NCBI GenBank assembly: GCA_002414905.1
Contig: DIAY01000084.1
Location: 1 to 29,689, forward strand
Origin: Holophagales bacterium UBA5066
GTDB lineage: Bacteria > Acidobacteriota > Thermoanaerobaculia > UBA5066
Direction of reading: 5' to 3'
DNA length: 29,689 nucleotides
Shown here: positions 15,493 to 23,259 of the stretch, piece by piece
Position numbering within the stretch: the stretch's first letter is position 1
Layout: every line of letters begins with the position of its first letter
The notes under the pieces: generated by a model
Databases searched by the model: none
What the model saw: the letters and a program-made list of their open reading frames with translations, nothing else
Told to the model about the DNA's origin: nothing
Program-made: the position numbers and the translations under genes

Positions 15493-16784
15493 GCGCTCCT
15501 CTCCGCCTGGGGCTCCTCGGTTTCGGCACCGTGGGAAAGGCGCTCGTCCGCCTCCTTCAGGCCGAGGCTCCGAGGCTCGCCCGACAGCTCGACGTCGACC
15601 TCCGGTTCGTCGCCGTCGCCAGCCGCGCTCTCGGGAGAAAGCCTGCGGAGGGCCTGCCCGAGGGCGCCCGGGTCACGGACGACCTCCTCGCCGTCGCCTC
15701 CAGCCCCGACGTCGACGTCGTCGTCGAGCTCCTCGGCGGACTCGATCCGGCGGGCCCGCTGGTCGTCGCGGCCCTCGAGGCCGGAAAGAGCGTCGTCACC
15801 GCCAACAAGGCCCTCCTTGCTGCCCGAGGCTCCGAGCTGGCCCGGCTCGCGCGGGATCGGCACGTCGCCTTCGCGTTCGAGGCCTCCGTCGCGGGTGGCA
15901 TCCCGATCCTGCGTGCCATCCGGGAGGGATTCACCGGTGACCGGATCGACTCCGTATCCGGAATCCTGAACGGAACCAGCAATTTCGTCCTGACCGGGAT
16001 GGCTCGGTCCTCGCGTGGTTTTGGTGACGTCCTCGCTGAAGCCCAGGCGCTCGGGTACGCCGAGGCCGACCCCGCGGCGGACGTCGAAGGGACGGACGCC
16101 GCCTGCAAGCTCGCCCTCCTTGCCCGGCTCGCGTTCGGGCAGGAGGTTCCGCTCGAGGCCGTTCGGACGGAAGGGATCACCCGACTGCAACCCGTCGATT
16201 TCGTCTACGCCGGGATGCTTGGCCGGACGCCGCGGCAGCTCGGAACCGCGCGCCGGCTGGGCGACGGCCGGCTCCTCCTCTCGGTGAGAACGCACCTCGT
16301 CTCGAACCTCTCGATGCTGGCCCGAGTCGACGGTCCGTTCAACGCCGTCCAGGTCTCGACGACCCGCGGGGGCGACTTCGTTTTCTCCGGTCGCGGCGCC
16401 GGTGGGGATCCGACCGCCACGGCCGTCCTCGCCGACCTCGTGGAGATCGCTCGCCGGGGCCCGAGCTCCGGCGTGCCGCCGTTCGGGGCCGAGGCGCCTG
16501 CGCCTTTCGCGCCAGCGGAGCTCACCGACTCCGTCGCCCCGTTTTACCTGAGGTTCGTCGTGAAAGACCGCCCCGGGATCCTCGCCGAGCTCGCGTCCGT
16601 CCTCGCCCGTCACGACGTGAACGTCGACGCGGTGTTCCAGACTCCGTGGAGCGGGAAGACGGCACTTCCGTTCGTCGTAACCCTCGAGCCCGTGGACGAG
16701 GAGCGACTCGGCCATGCTCTCGTCGAGCTCGCCGCTCTCCCGTTTCACGTCGAGGCGCCGCTCGCCCTCCCTATGACCCCTTGA
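15489..16784 (+). CDS. hom: Homoserine dehydrogenase with C-terminal ACT domain
   Basis: NAD(P)H-dependent reduction of aspartate semialdehyde to homoserine, the branch point to threonine and methionine. The 431-residue protein has a Rossmann fold starting with GFGTVGKA (11-18), VTANKALLA (103-111), the catalytic-domain signature GGIPILRAIREGF near 137-149 with GILNGTSNF following, and PAADVEGTDAACKLALLA near 198-215. An ACT domain (YLRFVVKDRPGILAELASVL) at about 353-425 is the usual threonine-sensing regulatory part, so feedback inhibition is likely. The GTG overlaps the hmgA stop as GTGA, so it is translated from the hppD operon. Its product supplies methionine to metK. Confidence 0.97.
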   Translation: MSAPLRLGLLGFGTVGKALVRLLQAEAPRLARQLDVDLRFVAVASRALGRKPAEGLPEGARVTDDLLAVASSPDVDVVVELLGGLDPAGPLVVAALEAGKSVVTANKALLAARGSELARLARDRHVAFAFEASVAGGIPILRAIREGFTGDRIDSVSGILNGTSNFVLTGMARSSRGFGDVLAEAQALGYAEADPAADVEGTDAACKLALLARLAFGQEVPLEAVRTEGITRLQPVDFVYAGMLGRTPRQLGTARRLGDGRLLLSVRTHLVSNLSMLARVDGPFNAVQVSTTRGGDFVFSGRGAGGDPTATAVLADLVEIARRGPSSGVPPFGAEAPAPFAPAELTDSVAPFYLRFVVKDRPGILAELASVLARHDVNVDAVFQTPWSGKTALPFVVTLEPVDEERLGHALVELAALPFHVEAPLALPMTP

Positions 16785-16814
16785 TGGCCCGGCGGCGGGG
16801 TCTGTTATCTCGCC

Positions 16815-16837
16815 GCTCTCGCGCCGAACTCGAGAGC
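16815..16837 (+). terminator. Possible terminator hairpin after hom
   Basis: Perfect 7-bp arms GCTCTCG (16815-16821) and CGAGAGC (16831-16837) with a 9-nt loop, 31 bp after the hom stop. No T-run follows, so it is only a candidate. Confidence 0.35.
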
Positions 16838-16872
16838 TCGCCGGAGCGGCCGGTTCCCGGCACCCCACCCGC

Positions 16873-16890
16873 TATCATCGGCCGGAGGCT
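16873..16890 (+). promoter_or_regulatory. Candidate -10 box and ribosome site of the asparaginase gene
   Basis: TATCAT (five of six, 16873-16878) followed by GGAGG (16883-16887) 8 nt before the ATG at 16896. Unlike the leaderless group, this gene has a short leader of roughly 10 nt that contains a proper ribosome site. Confidence 0.4.
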
Positions 16891-16895
16891 TTCCC

Positions 16896-17384
16896 ATGGC
16901 GATCAGGCTCCTCATCACCGGCGGTACCTTCGACAAGGACTATGACGAGCTGACCGGAAAGCTCTACTTCCACGACACGCATGTTCACGAGATGCTCAAG
17001 CTGGGCCGCTGCCGGCTGGAGATTCGTGTCAGGACGGTCATGATGGTCGACAGCCTCGAGATGACCGATTCCGACCGGGACATCGTCAAAGGGGTCTGCG
17101 AAAAGTCCGTAGAGGACCAGATCGTCGTCACCCATGGCACCGACACGATGGTCGAGACGGCGAGGATTCTCGGGGAGGCCTCGCTGCCGAAGACGATCGT
17201 CCTGACGGGGGCGATGATCCCGTACGCCTTCGGCAGTTCCGACGGCCTCTTCAACCTCGGAAGCGCCCTTTCGTTCGTCCAGGTCCTTCCTCACGGCGTC
17301 TACGTCGCGATGAACGGGATGGTCTTCAGCTGGGACGACGTCAGGAAGAACCGGGATCTCGGAGTCTTCGAGAAGCTCCAATGA
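16896..17384 (+). CDS. Short, single-domain asparaginase-like protein
   Basis: The 162 residues match only the N-terminal domain of L-asparaginases, enzymes that hydrolyse asparagine to aspartate and ammonia. Active-site elements present are TGGTFDK (8-14, catalytic Thr11), VDSLEM (51-56, substrate-binding Ser53) and THGTDTM (79-85, Thr82/Asp83). The C-terminal domain of a normal enzyme of about 330 residues, which completes the active site across the dimer, is absent, and the end is a clean stop with no frameshift remnant. A terminator follows at once. Short stand-alone members like this exist in many genomes and their true substrate is not settled. Start ATG has GGAGG 8 nt upstream. Confidence 0.85.
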   Translation: MAIRLLITGGTFDKDYDELTGKLYFHDTHVHEMLKLGRCRLEIRVRTVMMVDSLEMTDSDRDIVKGVCEKSVEDQIVVTHGTDTMVETARILGEASLPKTIVLTGAMIPYAFGSSDGLFNLGSALSFVQVLPHGVYVAMNGMVFSWDDVRKNRDLGVFEKLQ

Positions 17385-17431
17385 GCGGTCCCGTGCCCTC
17401 GCCGGCCGGCCGGCGTGACCGCGTTTTCGTT
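17385..17431 (+). terminator. Intrinsic terminator after the asparaginase gene
   Basis: Starts at the base after the stop. Outer arms GCGGTC (17385-17390) and GACCGC (17417-17422) enclose a perfect 16-bp palindrome (17400-17415, CGCCGG...CCGGCG). GTTTTCGTT follows (17423-17431), the best T-rich tail in the window. Confidence 0.65.
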
Positions 17432-17454
17432 CCCCACCCGAGGATGGTCGTGCG

Positions 17455-18036
17455 TTGAGGGGAATCGAGCAGATCCCGACCCTCTACGACGCCGGCCTCG
17501 TGCTCCTCGAAGCGACCGGCCTCGGGCGTTGGCGGCTCATGCTCGCGTCGGGGGCGAAAGGGCGAGTCCTCGACCTCGGTTGTGGGACAGGCCGAAACCT
17601 CCCGCTCTTCGACAGCGACACCCGGCCGATAGGACTCGATCCGTGCATGGAAACCCTCCAGGCCGCCCGCCGCCGGCGGCCGGGCGTTCCGATCGTCCTG
17701 GGTCGGGCCGAGCGGCTTCCCTTCCGTGGCGCCACCTTCGATACCGTCGTCTCCGGCCTCGTCTTCTGCTCCGTCTCCGAGCCGCCCAGGGCATTTGACG
17801 AAGTGAGGCGCGTCCTCGCGCCCGCCGGCACTCTCAGGATGCTCGAGCACGTCCGCGCGACGAGCCGCCTCCATGCCCGCCTGCAGGACGTCTTCCAGCC
17901 GATCTGGACGCGATTTTCGGGGGGCTGCCGGCCGAACCGCGACACGGAGACGACGCTCCTCTCCGCCCGGTTCCGGTTGGACGAGGCGTCTCGCCGGGTG
18001 AGCGGGACGATGCGGTACCTGGTCGCCCGGCCCTGA
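17455..18036 (+). CDS. Class I SAM-dependent methyltransferase, type 11
   Basis: A 193-residue small-molecule-type methyltransferase. Motif I is VLDLGCGTG (38-46), followed by an acidic residue in IGLDPC (57-62), the GRAERLPF motif-II region near 83-90 and FDTVVSGLVFCSV. The C-terminal part (LEHVRATSRLHARLQDVFQPIWTRF and GGCRPNRDT, quoted in pieces) resembles the METTL7/UbiE-like branch, so a lipid, quinone or thiol substrate is possible; I do not assign one. The start appears to be TTG at 17455, with GAGG about 12 nt upstream; no in-frame ATG or GTG precedes it in the gap. It may be independent of the asparaginase gene because a terminator separates them. Confidence 0.85.
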   Translation: MRGIEQIPTLYDAGLVLLEATGLGRWRLMLASGAKGRVLDLGCGTGRNLPLFDSDTRPIGLDPCMETLQAARRRRPGVPIVLGRAERLPFRGATFDTVVSGLVFCSVSEPPRAFDEVRRVLAPAGTLRMLEHVRATSRLHARLQDVFQPIWTRFSGGCRPNRDTETTLLSARFRLDEASRRVSGTMRYLVARP

Positions 18037-18053
18037 GGGCGCCCGGACCGGAA

Positions 18054-18169
18054 CCCGTCGACGGGGATCACCGGCACCCGTACGAGGCATTCCGGTCACC
18101 GTAGCGGTACGATATCCGGCCGCGCCGGACCCTCGCGTCCGAGGCGCACCGAAGGGAGAGAGACCCGTC
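18054..18169 (+). promoter_or_regulatory. glnA upstream region: hairpin, candidate -10 and structured leader
   Basis: CCCGTCGACGGG (18054-18065) is a perfect 12-bp palindrome, possibly ending the methyltransferase transcript. TACGAT (18108-18113) is a -10-like box. The leader of about 50 nt can form small stems (for example CCTCG and CGAGG arms near 18131-18144) and ends with the strong ribosome site GAAGGGAGAGAG before the ATG at 18170. I saw no clear sigma-54 (GG-N10-GC) element. Confidence 0.35.
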
Positions 18170-19588
18170 ATGTTCAGCGACTTCACCGAGGCGAAGTCCT
18201 TCGTCGAGAAGCGGTCCGTCGAGATGGTCGACATGAATTTCTGCGACCTCTGGGGCCGGTGGCACCACGTCACGATCCCGGCTTCCGGCTTCGAGCCGAT
18301 CCTGATGGAGAAGGGGGTCGCGTTCGATGGCTCGAGTGTCGGCTTCAAGTCGGTGAGCTCGGGCGACATGGTCCTCGTCCCCGACCTCACGACGGGCTTT
18401 CTCGACCCCTTCTGGGAGGTCCCGACGCTCTCGTTCATCTGCACGACGCTCGAGGCCGACACCCGGGCGCCCTTCCCCTACGACCCCCGTTCCATCGCCC
18501 GCCGCGCCGAAGAGTTCCTCCGCACCAGCGGCGTTGCGGACGAGAGCCACTGGGGCCCGGAGTTCGAGTTCTACGTCTTCAACAGCGTCTCGTACGAGAA
18601 TGGGATGAACGTCGCCGCCTACCGCGTCCAGTCCTCCGAGGCCGACTGGAACTCGCGCGAGCCCGGGAGCGGCTACACCATCCCGAAGCACGGCGGCTAC
18701 CACGCGATCCCCCCGCAGGACCAGCTCTTCAACTTCCGGACGCGCGTCTGCAAGCTGCTCGCGCAGATGGGCGTCGAGGTGAAATACCACCACCACGAGG
18801 TGGGCGGCCCCGGCCAGTGCGAGATCGAAACCCCGATCCTCCCGATGATGAAGGCGGCCGACGCCGTGATGATCGTCAAGTACGTCACGCGGATGACGGC
18901 GAGCCAGCTCGGCCTTACGGCGACGTTCATGCCGAAACCGCTCTACGGCGAGGCCGGCTCCGGGATGCACTTCCACCAGCGCCTTCTGAGGGGAGGAAAG
19001 AACCTCTTCTACGACGCCGCAGGCTATGGCGCCTCGAGCGTGGAGGCCCGCGCGTACATCGCCGGCCTCCTCCAGCACGGCGGAGCCGTCATGGCCTTCA
19101 CGAACCCCTCGACGAACTCCTACCGCCGCCTCATCCCGGGTTACGAGGCGCCCATCAGCGCGGTCTTCTCTCTTGGCAACCGGAGTGCGGCGATCCGGAT
19201 TCCCAAGTACGCGAACCGTCCCGACAACGCCCGCTTCGAGTTCCGGCCCCCGGACGCCACGTCGAACCCCTACCTCGCCATCGCGGCCCAGCTCCTCGCC
19301 GGGATCGACGGGATACGGAAGAACCTCGACCCGACCGCGCTCGGATTCGGTCCCGTCGACGACGACATCTTCAAGTGGGACGTCGAACGTCGCGGGACGA
19401 TCAAGGCCCTGCCGACCTCGCTCGAGAGCGCGATGGCGGCCCTCGAAGCCGACAGCGCCTTCCTCCTGGAGGGCGGCGTCTTCAACGACGACCTGCTCGA
19501 GCGCTGGACGAAAAAGAAGCGCGCCGAAGACTGCGAGGTGAGGAACCGCCCTCACCCCTACGAGATCGAGCTCTACTACGGCCTCTGA
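18170..19588 (+). CDS. glnA: Glutamine synthetase, type I
   Basis: ATP-dependent condensation of glutamate with ammonia, the entry point of nitrogen assimilation. The 472-residue length is typical of GS-I. Visible motifs are FDGSSV near 51-56, GPEFEFYVF near 128-136 (metal-binding Glu), GQCEIET near 219-225, GMHFHQ near 265-270, NPSTNSYRRLIPGYEAP near 310-326 and RSAAIRIP near 336-343, then EFRPPDATSNPYLAIAA. In the loop where adenylylated enzymes carry tyrosine within NLYxLP, this protein reads DIFKWDVE (near 399-406), with Phe at that place. Control by adenylylation therefore seems unlikely (inference). A hairpin terminator follows. Confidence 0.96.
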   Translation: MFSDFTEAKSFVEKRSVEMVDMNFCDLWGRWHHVTIPASGFEPILMEKGVAFDGSSVGFKSVSSGDMVLVPDLTTGFLDPFWEVPTLSFICTTLEADTRAPFPYDPRSIARRAEEFLRTSGVADESHWGPEFEFYVFNSVSYENGMNVAAYRVQSSEADWNSREPGSGYTIPKHGGYHAIPPQDQLFNFRTRVCKLLAQMGVEVKYHHHEVGGPGQCEIETPILPMMKAADAVMIVKYVTRMTASQLGLTATFMPKPLYGEAGSGMHFHQRLLRGGKNLFYDAAGYGASSVEARAYIAGLLQHGGAVMAFTNPSTNSYRRLIPGYEAPISAVFSLGNRSAAIRIPKYANRPDNARFEFRPPDATSNPYLAIAAQLLAGIDGIRKNLDPTALGFGPVDDDIFKWDVERRGTIKALPTSLESAMAALEADSAFLLEGGVFNDDLLERWTKKKRAEDCEVRNRPHPYEIELYYGL

Positions 19589-19610
19589 CGGTCCGCCCGA
19601 CGCCCTCGAG

Positions 19611-19654
19611 CGAGACAGGACCCGGACGGCGAGGAGCCTTCCGGGTCCCTCTCG
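19611..19654. terminator. Bidirectional terminator-like hairpin between glnA and the acyl-CoA synthetase gene
   Basis: Perfect 9-bp arms GGACCCGGA (19618-19626) and TCCGGGTCC (19640-19648) with a 13-nt loop, extended beyond a small internal loop by CGAG (19611-19614) and CTCG (19651-19654). It lies between two convergent genes, 22 bp after glnA and 31 bp from the other stop. T-tracts are poor on both strands. Confidence 0.55.
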
Positions 19655-19685
19655 TTCTCGGCCGGAGGCTGTCGGGTCGCGCCCG

Positions 19686-21953
19686 TCAGAGCGTCGCGAG
19701 CGCTGAAAGCGCGCGGGAGGCGCGGTCGATCTTCCGCCAGACCGGTATGCCGCCGCGCTGGAGGACCTGGACGAAGTCGTCGTAGAGGCGCCCCGAGTCG
19801 ACCGAGACGGCGATCGGCTTCCCCGTCCTGCGAAACAGAGCGAGAAGCTCGCTCGGGAGCGAGCCGGACGAGTGGATGTTCTCCTGGTGCGTCCCGCCCG
19901 CGAGGTCCGGAGACAGGTTGTCGAGCGCGGGCGTTACCGGGATCGGAGAGACGAGCAGCACGTCGACGCCGTCGTCCCCGGCCATCGCCTCCGCGGCCGC
20001 GACGAACTGGCGGGTCGTGGCCATCGGCGTCGCGTCGACCGGGTTGTCCGCGTGGGCAATGCTGGGCAGGCAGGCGGCGAGCTTCGCCTTCGTCTCGTCC
20101 GAGAGCCGGGCAGGAACGAGGCCGTAGAGCTTGTCGAGGACCGAGGAGCACTCGAACCCGGCGTTCGAGAGGACCGCGACGCGGTTACCGCGCGGGAGCC
20201 GGTCGTAGAGCATCGTGAACGCCCGGGTGTAATCCTCGAGCATGTCGAGCGTCTGGGCGACGACGATCCCGGCTCCTTCCATCAGCGCCTGGGCCACGGC
20301 GTAGTCGCCCGCGAGGGAGGCGGTGTGGCTCTGCGCCGCCTTCGCACCGAGAACGGTCTTTCCCGCCTTGAACGCCAGGACCCTCCTGCCCTGCGCCCGC
20401 AGGCGGCGCGCGAGGTCGACGAAGCGGGCGCCGTCGAGCGGCTTGAACCCTTCCACGTAGCAGGCGACGACCTTCACCGACTCGTCCGGCAGAAGGGCCT
20501 CGAGAAAGTCCGAGACCGTCAGGTCCATCTGGTTGCCGTACGAGATCGACGCCTTCGGGAAGATGATCCCGTCCAGGTTCGACGTGAGCGACACGAGGTA
20601 GGCGCCGCTCTGGCTGACCGCCACGAGACGATCGCCGGGGGCGTCGTGGAACGGGAGCTTGTACTGCGGCAGGAAGAACGTGTTGTACTGGTGCTTCGAA
20701 ACGACCCCGAGGCAATTTCCGCCGAGGAGCACCGGCCCTTCGTCGGGCCGCGAGCGCGAGGAGCGGACTGCCTCGACGATCTCGTCCTCGAGCACCTGCC
20801 GCCCCGTCTCGGCGAAGCCTCCCGGAATAAGGATGATCGACTCGGCCTTCCCGTTCCCGGCGAGCGACCGGATCGCGTCCCGGGCGCCCTCCGCCGGAAT
20901 CGCGACGACGGCCAGATCGACCGGCTGCGGAAGGTCCGCAACCGACTTCACGCAGGGGACTCCGTCGATCGTCTCCTCCTTCGGGTGAACGGCCCAGAGG
21001 TGCCCGTAGCGGATTCCCTCCGAGGCCTTCAGGTTCCTCAGGATGATGCGACCCGGGTTCATCGCAGTGGCCGAGGCTCCGAGAACAGCGGCGCTCTTCG
21101 GCTCGAGGAGATTCTTCACCTTCCGGAGAGGCCGCTTCGGAAGCGTCGCCGTCGACCGGCCGATCCGGCCTTTCCCGTCGACTGCGATCCAGCGCCCGTC
21201 GGCAGCGAGGAGGAGCGGGTTTACCTCCAGCTCCTCGAGCGTCAGCGGATCGGCCGCTCCCGCCTGGACCTCTTCACCGAACGCCGTCGCGATCGTTCCC
21301 AGCGCCTCGAGCTTCACGGCTGCCGAGCCGAGGTCGAGCGGAGGCGTGGCATGCAGACGGCTCGGCCGGAAAAGGAGGGCGAGCGCGGGAAGCTCCGCGA
21401 CCGCACGTTCGAGGCCTTCGCGGACCCGGCCGGGCTGGAGGACGGCGGTCGACGTCCCGGCGCTGACCGCGCCGAACCATTCGGTCAGGACGCCACCCAG
21501 ACCGAGGACGAGGACCGGGCCGAATGCGGGGTCCTGCTTGAGGGAGACGAGCGTCTCCGCGGCGGGCGAGCCCCCCATCGTCGGGACCTTCTCGACGACG
21601 AGGATCCCCGAGCGGACCGCGCCGGGCATTCGCCGGCCCACGTCGTCCCAGACCCGTCGTGCGGCGACACCGACGGCCGACGCCTCGGATCTCGACACCG
21701 CGACTCCCCCGACGTCGGACTTGTGGAGGATCTCGGGAGAGACGATCTTCAGGACGACCTCTTCGTGGACCAGCTCGAGGAGCTTCGCTACCTGGACCGG
21801 CACGTCCGCTCCCGGCTCCCCCTCCCACCAGGCATAGCGCGGGACGTCGAGTCCCGCGGCCTCGAGGATCGCGTAGGCCTCGTGCTCGAGAAGGGCGCTC
21901 CGTCCGGCTGCCCGGGCCCGCGCCAGCACGTCTCGCACCTTCTCGATCATCAC
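19686..21953 (-). CDS. ADP/NDP-forming acyl-CoA synthetase, beta-alpha fusion
   Basis: Reversible conversion of an acyl-CoA, ADP and phosphate to acid, CoA and ATP. Counting from the GTG at 21953 (755 residues), residues 1-270 are the ATP-grasp (beta) part with ILHKSDVGGV (76-84; phospho-shuttle His77). From about 295 comes the CoA-binding Rossmann domain (AAVLGASA). Then follow succinyl-CoA-ligase-like domains with the phosphorylated His543 in QSHTASLAGD. Beta first and alpha second is opposite to the common alpha-beta fusion. A possible CoA-dependent protein acyltransferase (Pat type) is excluded because no GNAT domain is seen. ATG at 21950 or 21983 are alternative starts; GGGGG lies 10 nt before the GTG. 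Divergent from the phosphatase gene. Confidence 0.88.
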   Translation of the reverse strand: MMIEKVRDVLARARAAGRSALLEHEAYAILEAAGLDVPRYAWWEGEPGADVPVQVAKLLELVHEEVVLKIVSPEILHKSDVGGVAVSRSEASAVGVAARRVWDDVGRRMPGAVRSGILVVEKVPTMGGSPAAETLVSLKQDPAFGPVLVLGLGGVLTEWFGAVSAGTSTAVLQPGRVREGLERAVAELPALALLFRPSRLHATPPLDLGSAAVKLEALGTIATAFGEEVQAGAADPLTLEELEVNPLLLAADGRWIAVDGKGRIGRSTATLPKRPLRKVKNLLEPKSAAVLGASATAMNPGRIILRNLKASEGIRYGHLWAVHPKEETIDGVPCVKSVADLPQPVDLAVVAIPAEGARDAIRSLAGNGKAESIILIPGGFAETGRQVLEDEIVEAVRSSRSRPDEGPVLLGGNCLGVVSKHQYNTFFLPQYKLPFHDAPGDRLVAVSQSGAYLVSLTSNLDGIIFPKASISYGNQMDLTVSDFLEALLPDESVKVVACYVEGFKPLDGARFVDLARRLRAQGRRVLAFKAGKTVLGAKAAQSHTASLAGDYAVAQALMEGAGIVVAQTLDMLEDYTRAFTMLYDRLPRGNRVAVLSNAGFECSSVLDKLYGLVPARLSDETKAKLAACLPSIAHADNPVDATPMATTRQFVAAAEAMAGDDGVDVLLVSPIPVTPALDNLSPDLAGGTHQENIHSSGSLPSELLALFRRTGKPIAVSVDSGRLYDDFVQVLQRGGIPVWRKIDRASRALSALATL

Positions 21954-21981
21954 GTCGAAACCCCCGGCCAACGAAAGTAAC

Positions 21982-23247
21982 ATGTCACCCGACACCATGG
22001 CGCCGACGGTCGAGAAGAAGCTCCAGGACCTCCGCACCCTCCTCGAGGTGGCGCAGGCGATGACGGGAGTGCGGCAGCTGCAGCCTCTCCTCGAGCTCAT
22101 CGTCGCCTCGGCGACCCGGCTCGTCGACGCCGACCGGACGAGCCTCTTTCTCCTGGAGCCGGACGGGAGCCTCTGGACGCGTGTCGCGCAGGACTCGACC
22201 GACATCCGGCTCCCCCCCGGCTTCGGCATCGCGGGAATCGTGGCCAGGACCGGCCGGACGATCACAATTGCGGACGCCTACGAGGATCCCCGATTCTCCC
22301 GGGACGTCGACCTGAAGACGGGGTTCAGGACCCGAAGCATCCTCTGTGTCCCCCTCACGACTCCGTCCGGAGCGGTCGTCGGCGTCATCGAGGCGATGAA
22401 CAAGAAGGGGGATCTCGCCTTCGATGCCGACGACGAGGATTGCCTCCGGGCTCTCGGCAGTCACGCCGCCGTCGCCCTCGAGACGCAGCGCCTTCTCGAC
22501 GGTGAGATCGAGCGCAGGCGGATGGAGAGCGAGATCGAGCTCGCGCGCCGCATGCAGGAGAATCTCCGTCCGAGAAAGCTCCCTGCGCCGGCGTGGCTCA
22601 GCCTCGCCGCCTGGCAGGAGACTGCGGAGAAGACGGGAGGCGACTACTACGACGTCATGGAGGCGCCGGGTGGCTCCCTCGACCTCCTCGTCTGCGACGT
22701 CTCCGGGCACGGGCTCGCCTCGACCGTCCTCATGTCGGCCGCCCGGGCTTACCTGCGTGCCCTCCACCTCGTCGAGAGCAACCCGCAGAAGCTCATCGAG
22801 AAGCTCAACCGCCTCCTCTCCCCCGACCTCCCCGATGACGCCTTTGTCACTCTCGTCGCCTGCCGGATCGATCCGGCCGGAGACGCCTGCTACGTTTCCG
22901 CCGGTCACCTGCCGCCTCTCGTCTATCGGTCGCGGAAAGGGACGTTCGACACCCTCGAGGAGACCGACATCGTCATCGGGTACTCCGCCGAGTCGACCTA
23001 CCGTGCCCATCAGATCGACCGCCTCGACCGCGGCGACCTCGTCGTCCTGGCGACCGACGGACTCTACGAGGCCGCAAACCCCGAAGGCCTGCTCTGGGGC
23101 CTCGATCCCGTCCGCGACGCCATCGCCGCCGCGGCGCACGAGGGGGCCCACGGAATCATCGAGGCCCTCCGCGCCGGGGTCTTTGGCCACTCCGAGAGGC
23201 TCTTCCTCGCCGACGACATCACTCTGCTCGTCGCCCAGAAGCTGTAG
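21982..23247 (+). CDS. GAF-domain PP2C phosphatase (RsbU/SpoIIE type)
   Basis: Cytoplasmic signalling phosphatase that in related systems dephosphorylates an anti-sigma-factor antagonist. Domains: a GAF sensor at about 20-165 (MTGVRQLQPLL to AVALETQRLL), a short coiled linker at about 170-195 (EIERRRMESEIELARRMQ) and a SpoIIE-like PP2C domain at about 205-420. The phosphatase metal sites are visible as GGDYYDV (near 220-226), CDVSGHG (near 239-245), LATDGLYEA (near 356-364) and LADDITLLV near the C-terminus. The start may be ATG 21982 or in-frame ATG 21997. No STAS or anti-sigma partner is encoded nearby; the convergent kinase gene is the only other signalling gene. Confidence 0.92.
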   Translation: MSPDTMAPTVEKKLQDLRTLLEVAQAMTGVRQLQPLLELIVASATRLVDADRTSLFLLEPDGSLWTRVAQDSTDIRLPPGFGIAGIVARTGRTITIADAYEDPRFSRDVDLKTGFRTRSILCVPLTTPSGAVVGVIEAMNKKGDLAFDADDEDCLRALGSHAAVALETQRLLDGEIERRRMESEIELARRMQENLRPRKLPAPAWLSLAAWQETAEKTGGDYYDVMEAPGGSLDLLVCDVSGHGLASTVLMSAARAYLRALHLVESNPQKLIEKLNRLLSPDLPDDAFVTLVACRIDPAGDACYVSAGHLPPLVYRSRKGTFDTLEETDIVIGYSAESTYRAHQIDRLDRGDLVVLATDGLYEAANPEGLLWGLDPVRDAIAAAAHEGAHGIIEALRAGVFGHSERLFLADDITLLVAQKL

Positions 23248-23259
23248 TCCTTCACCGGG

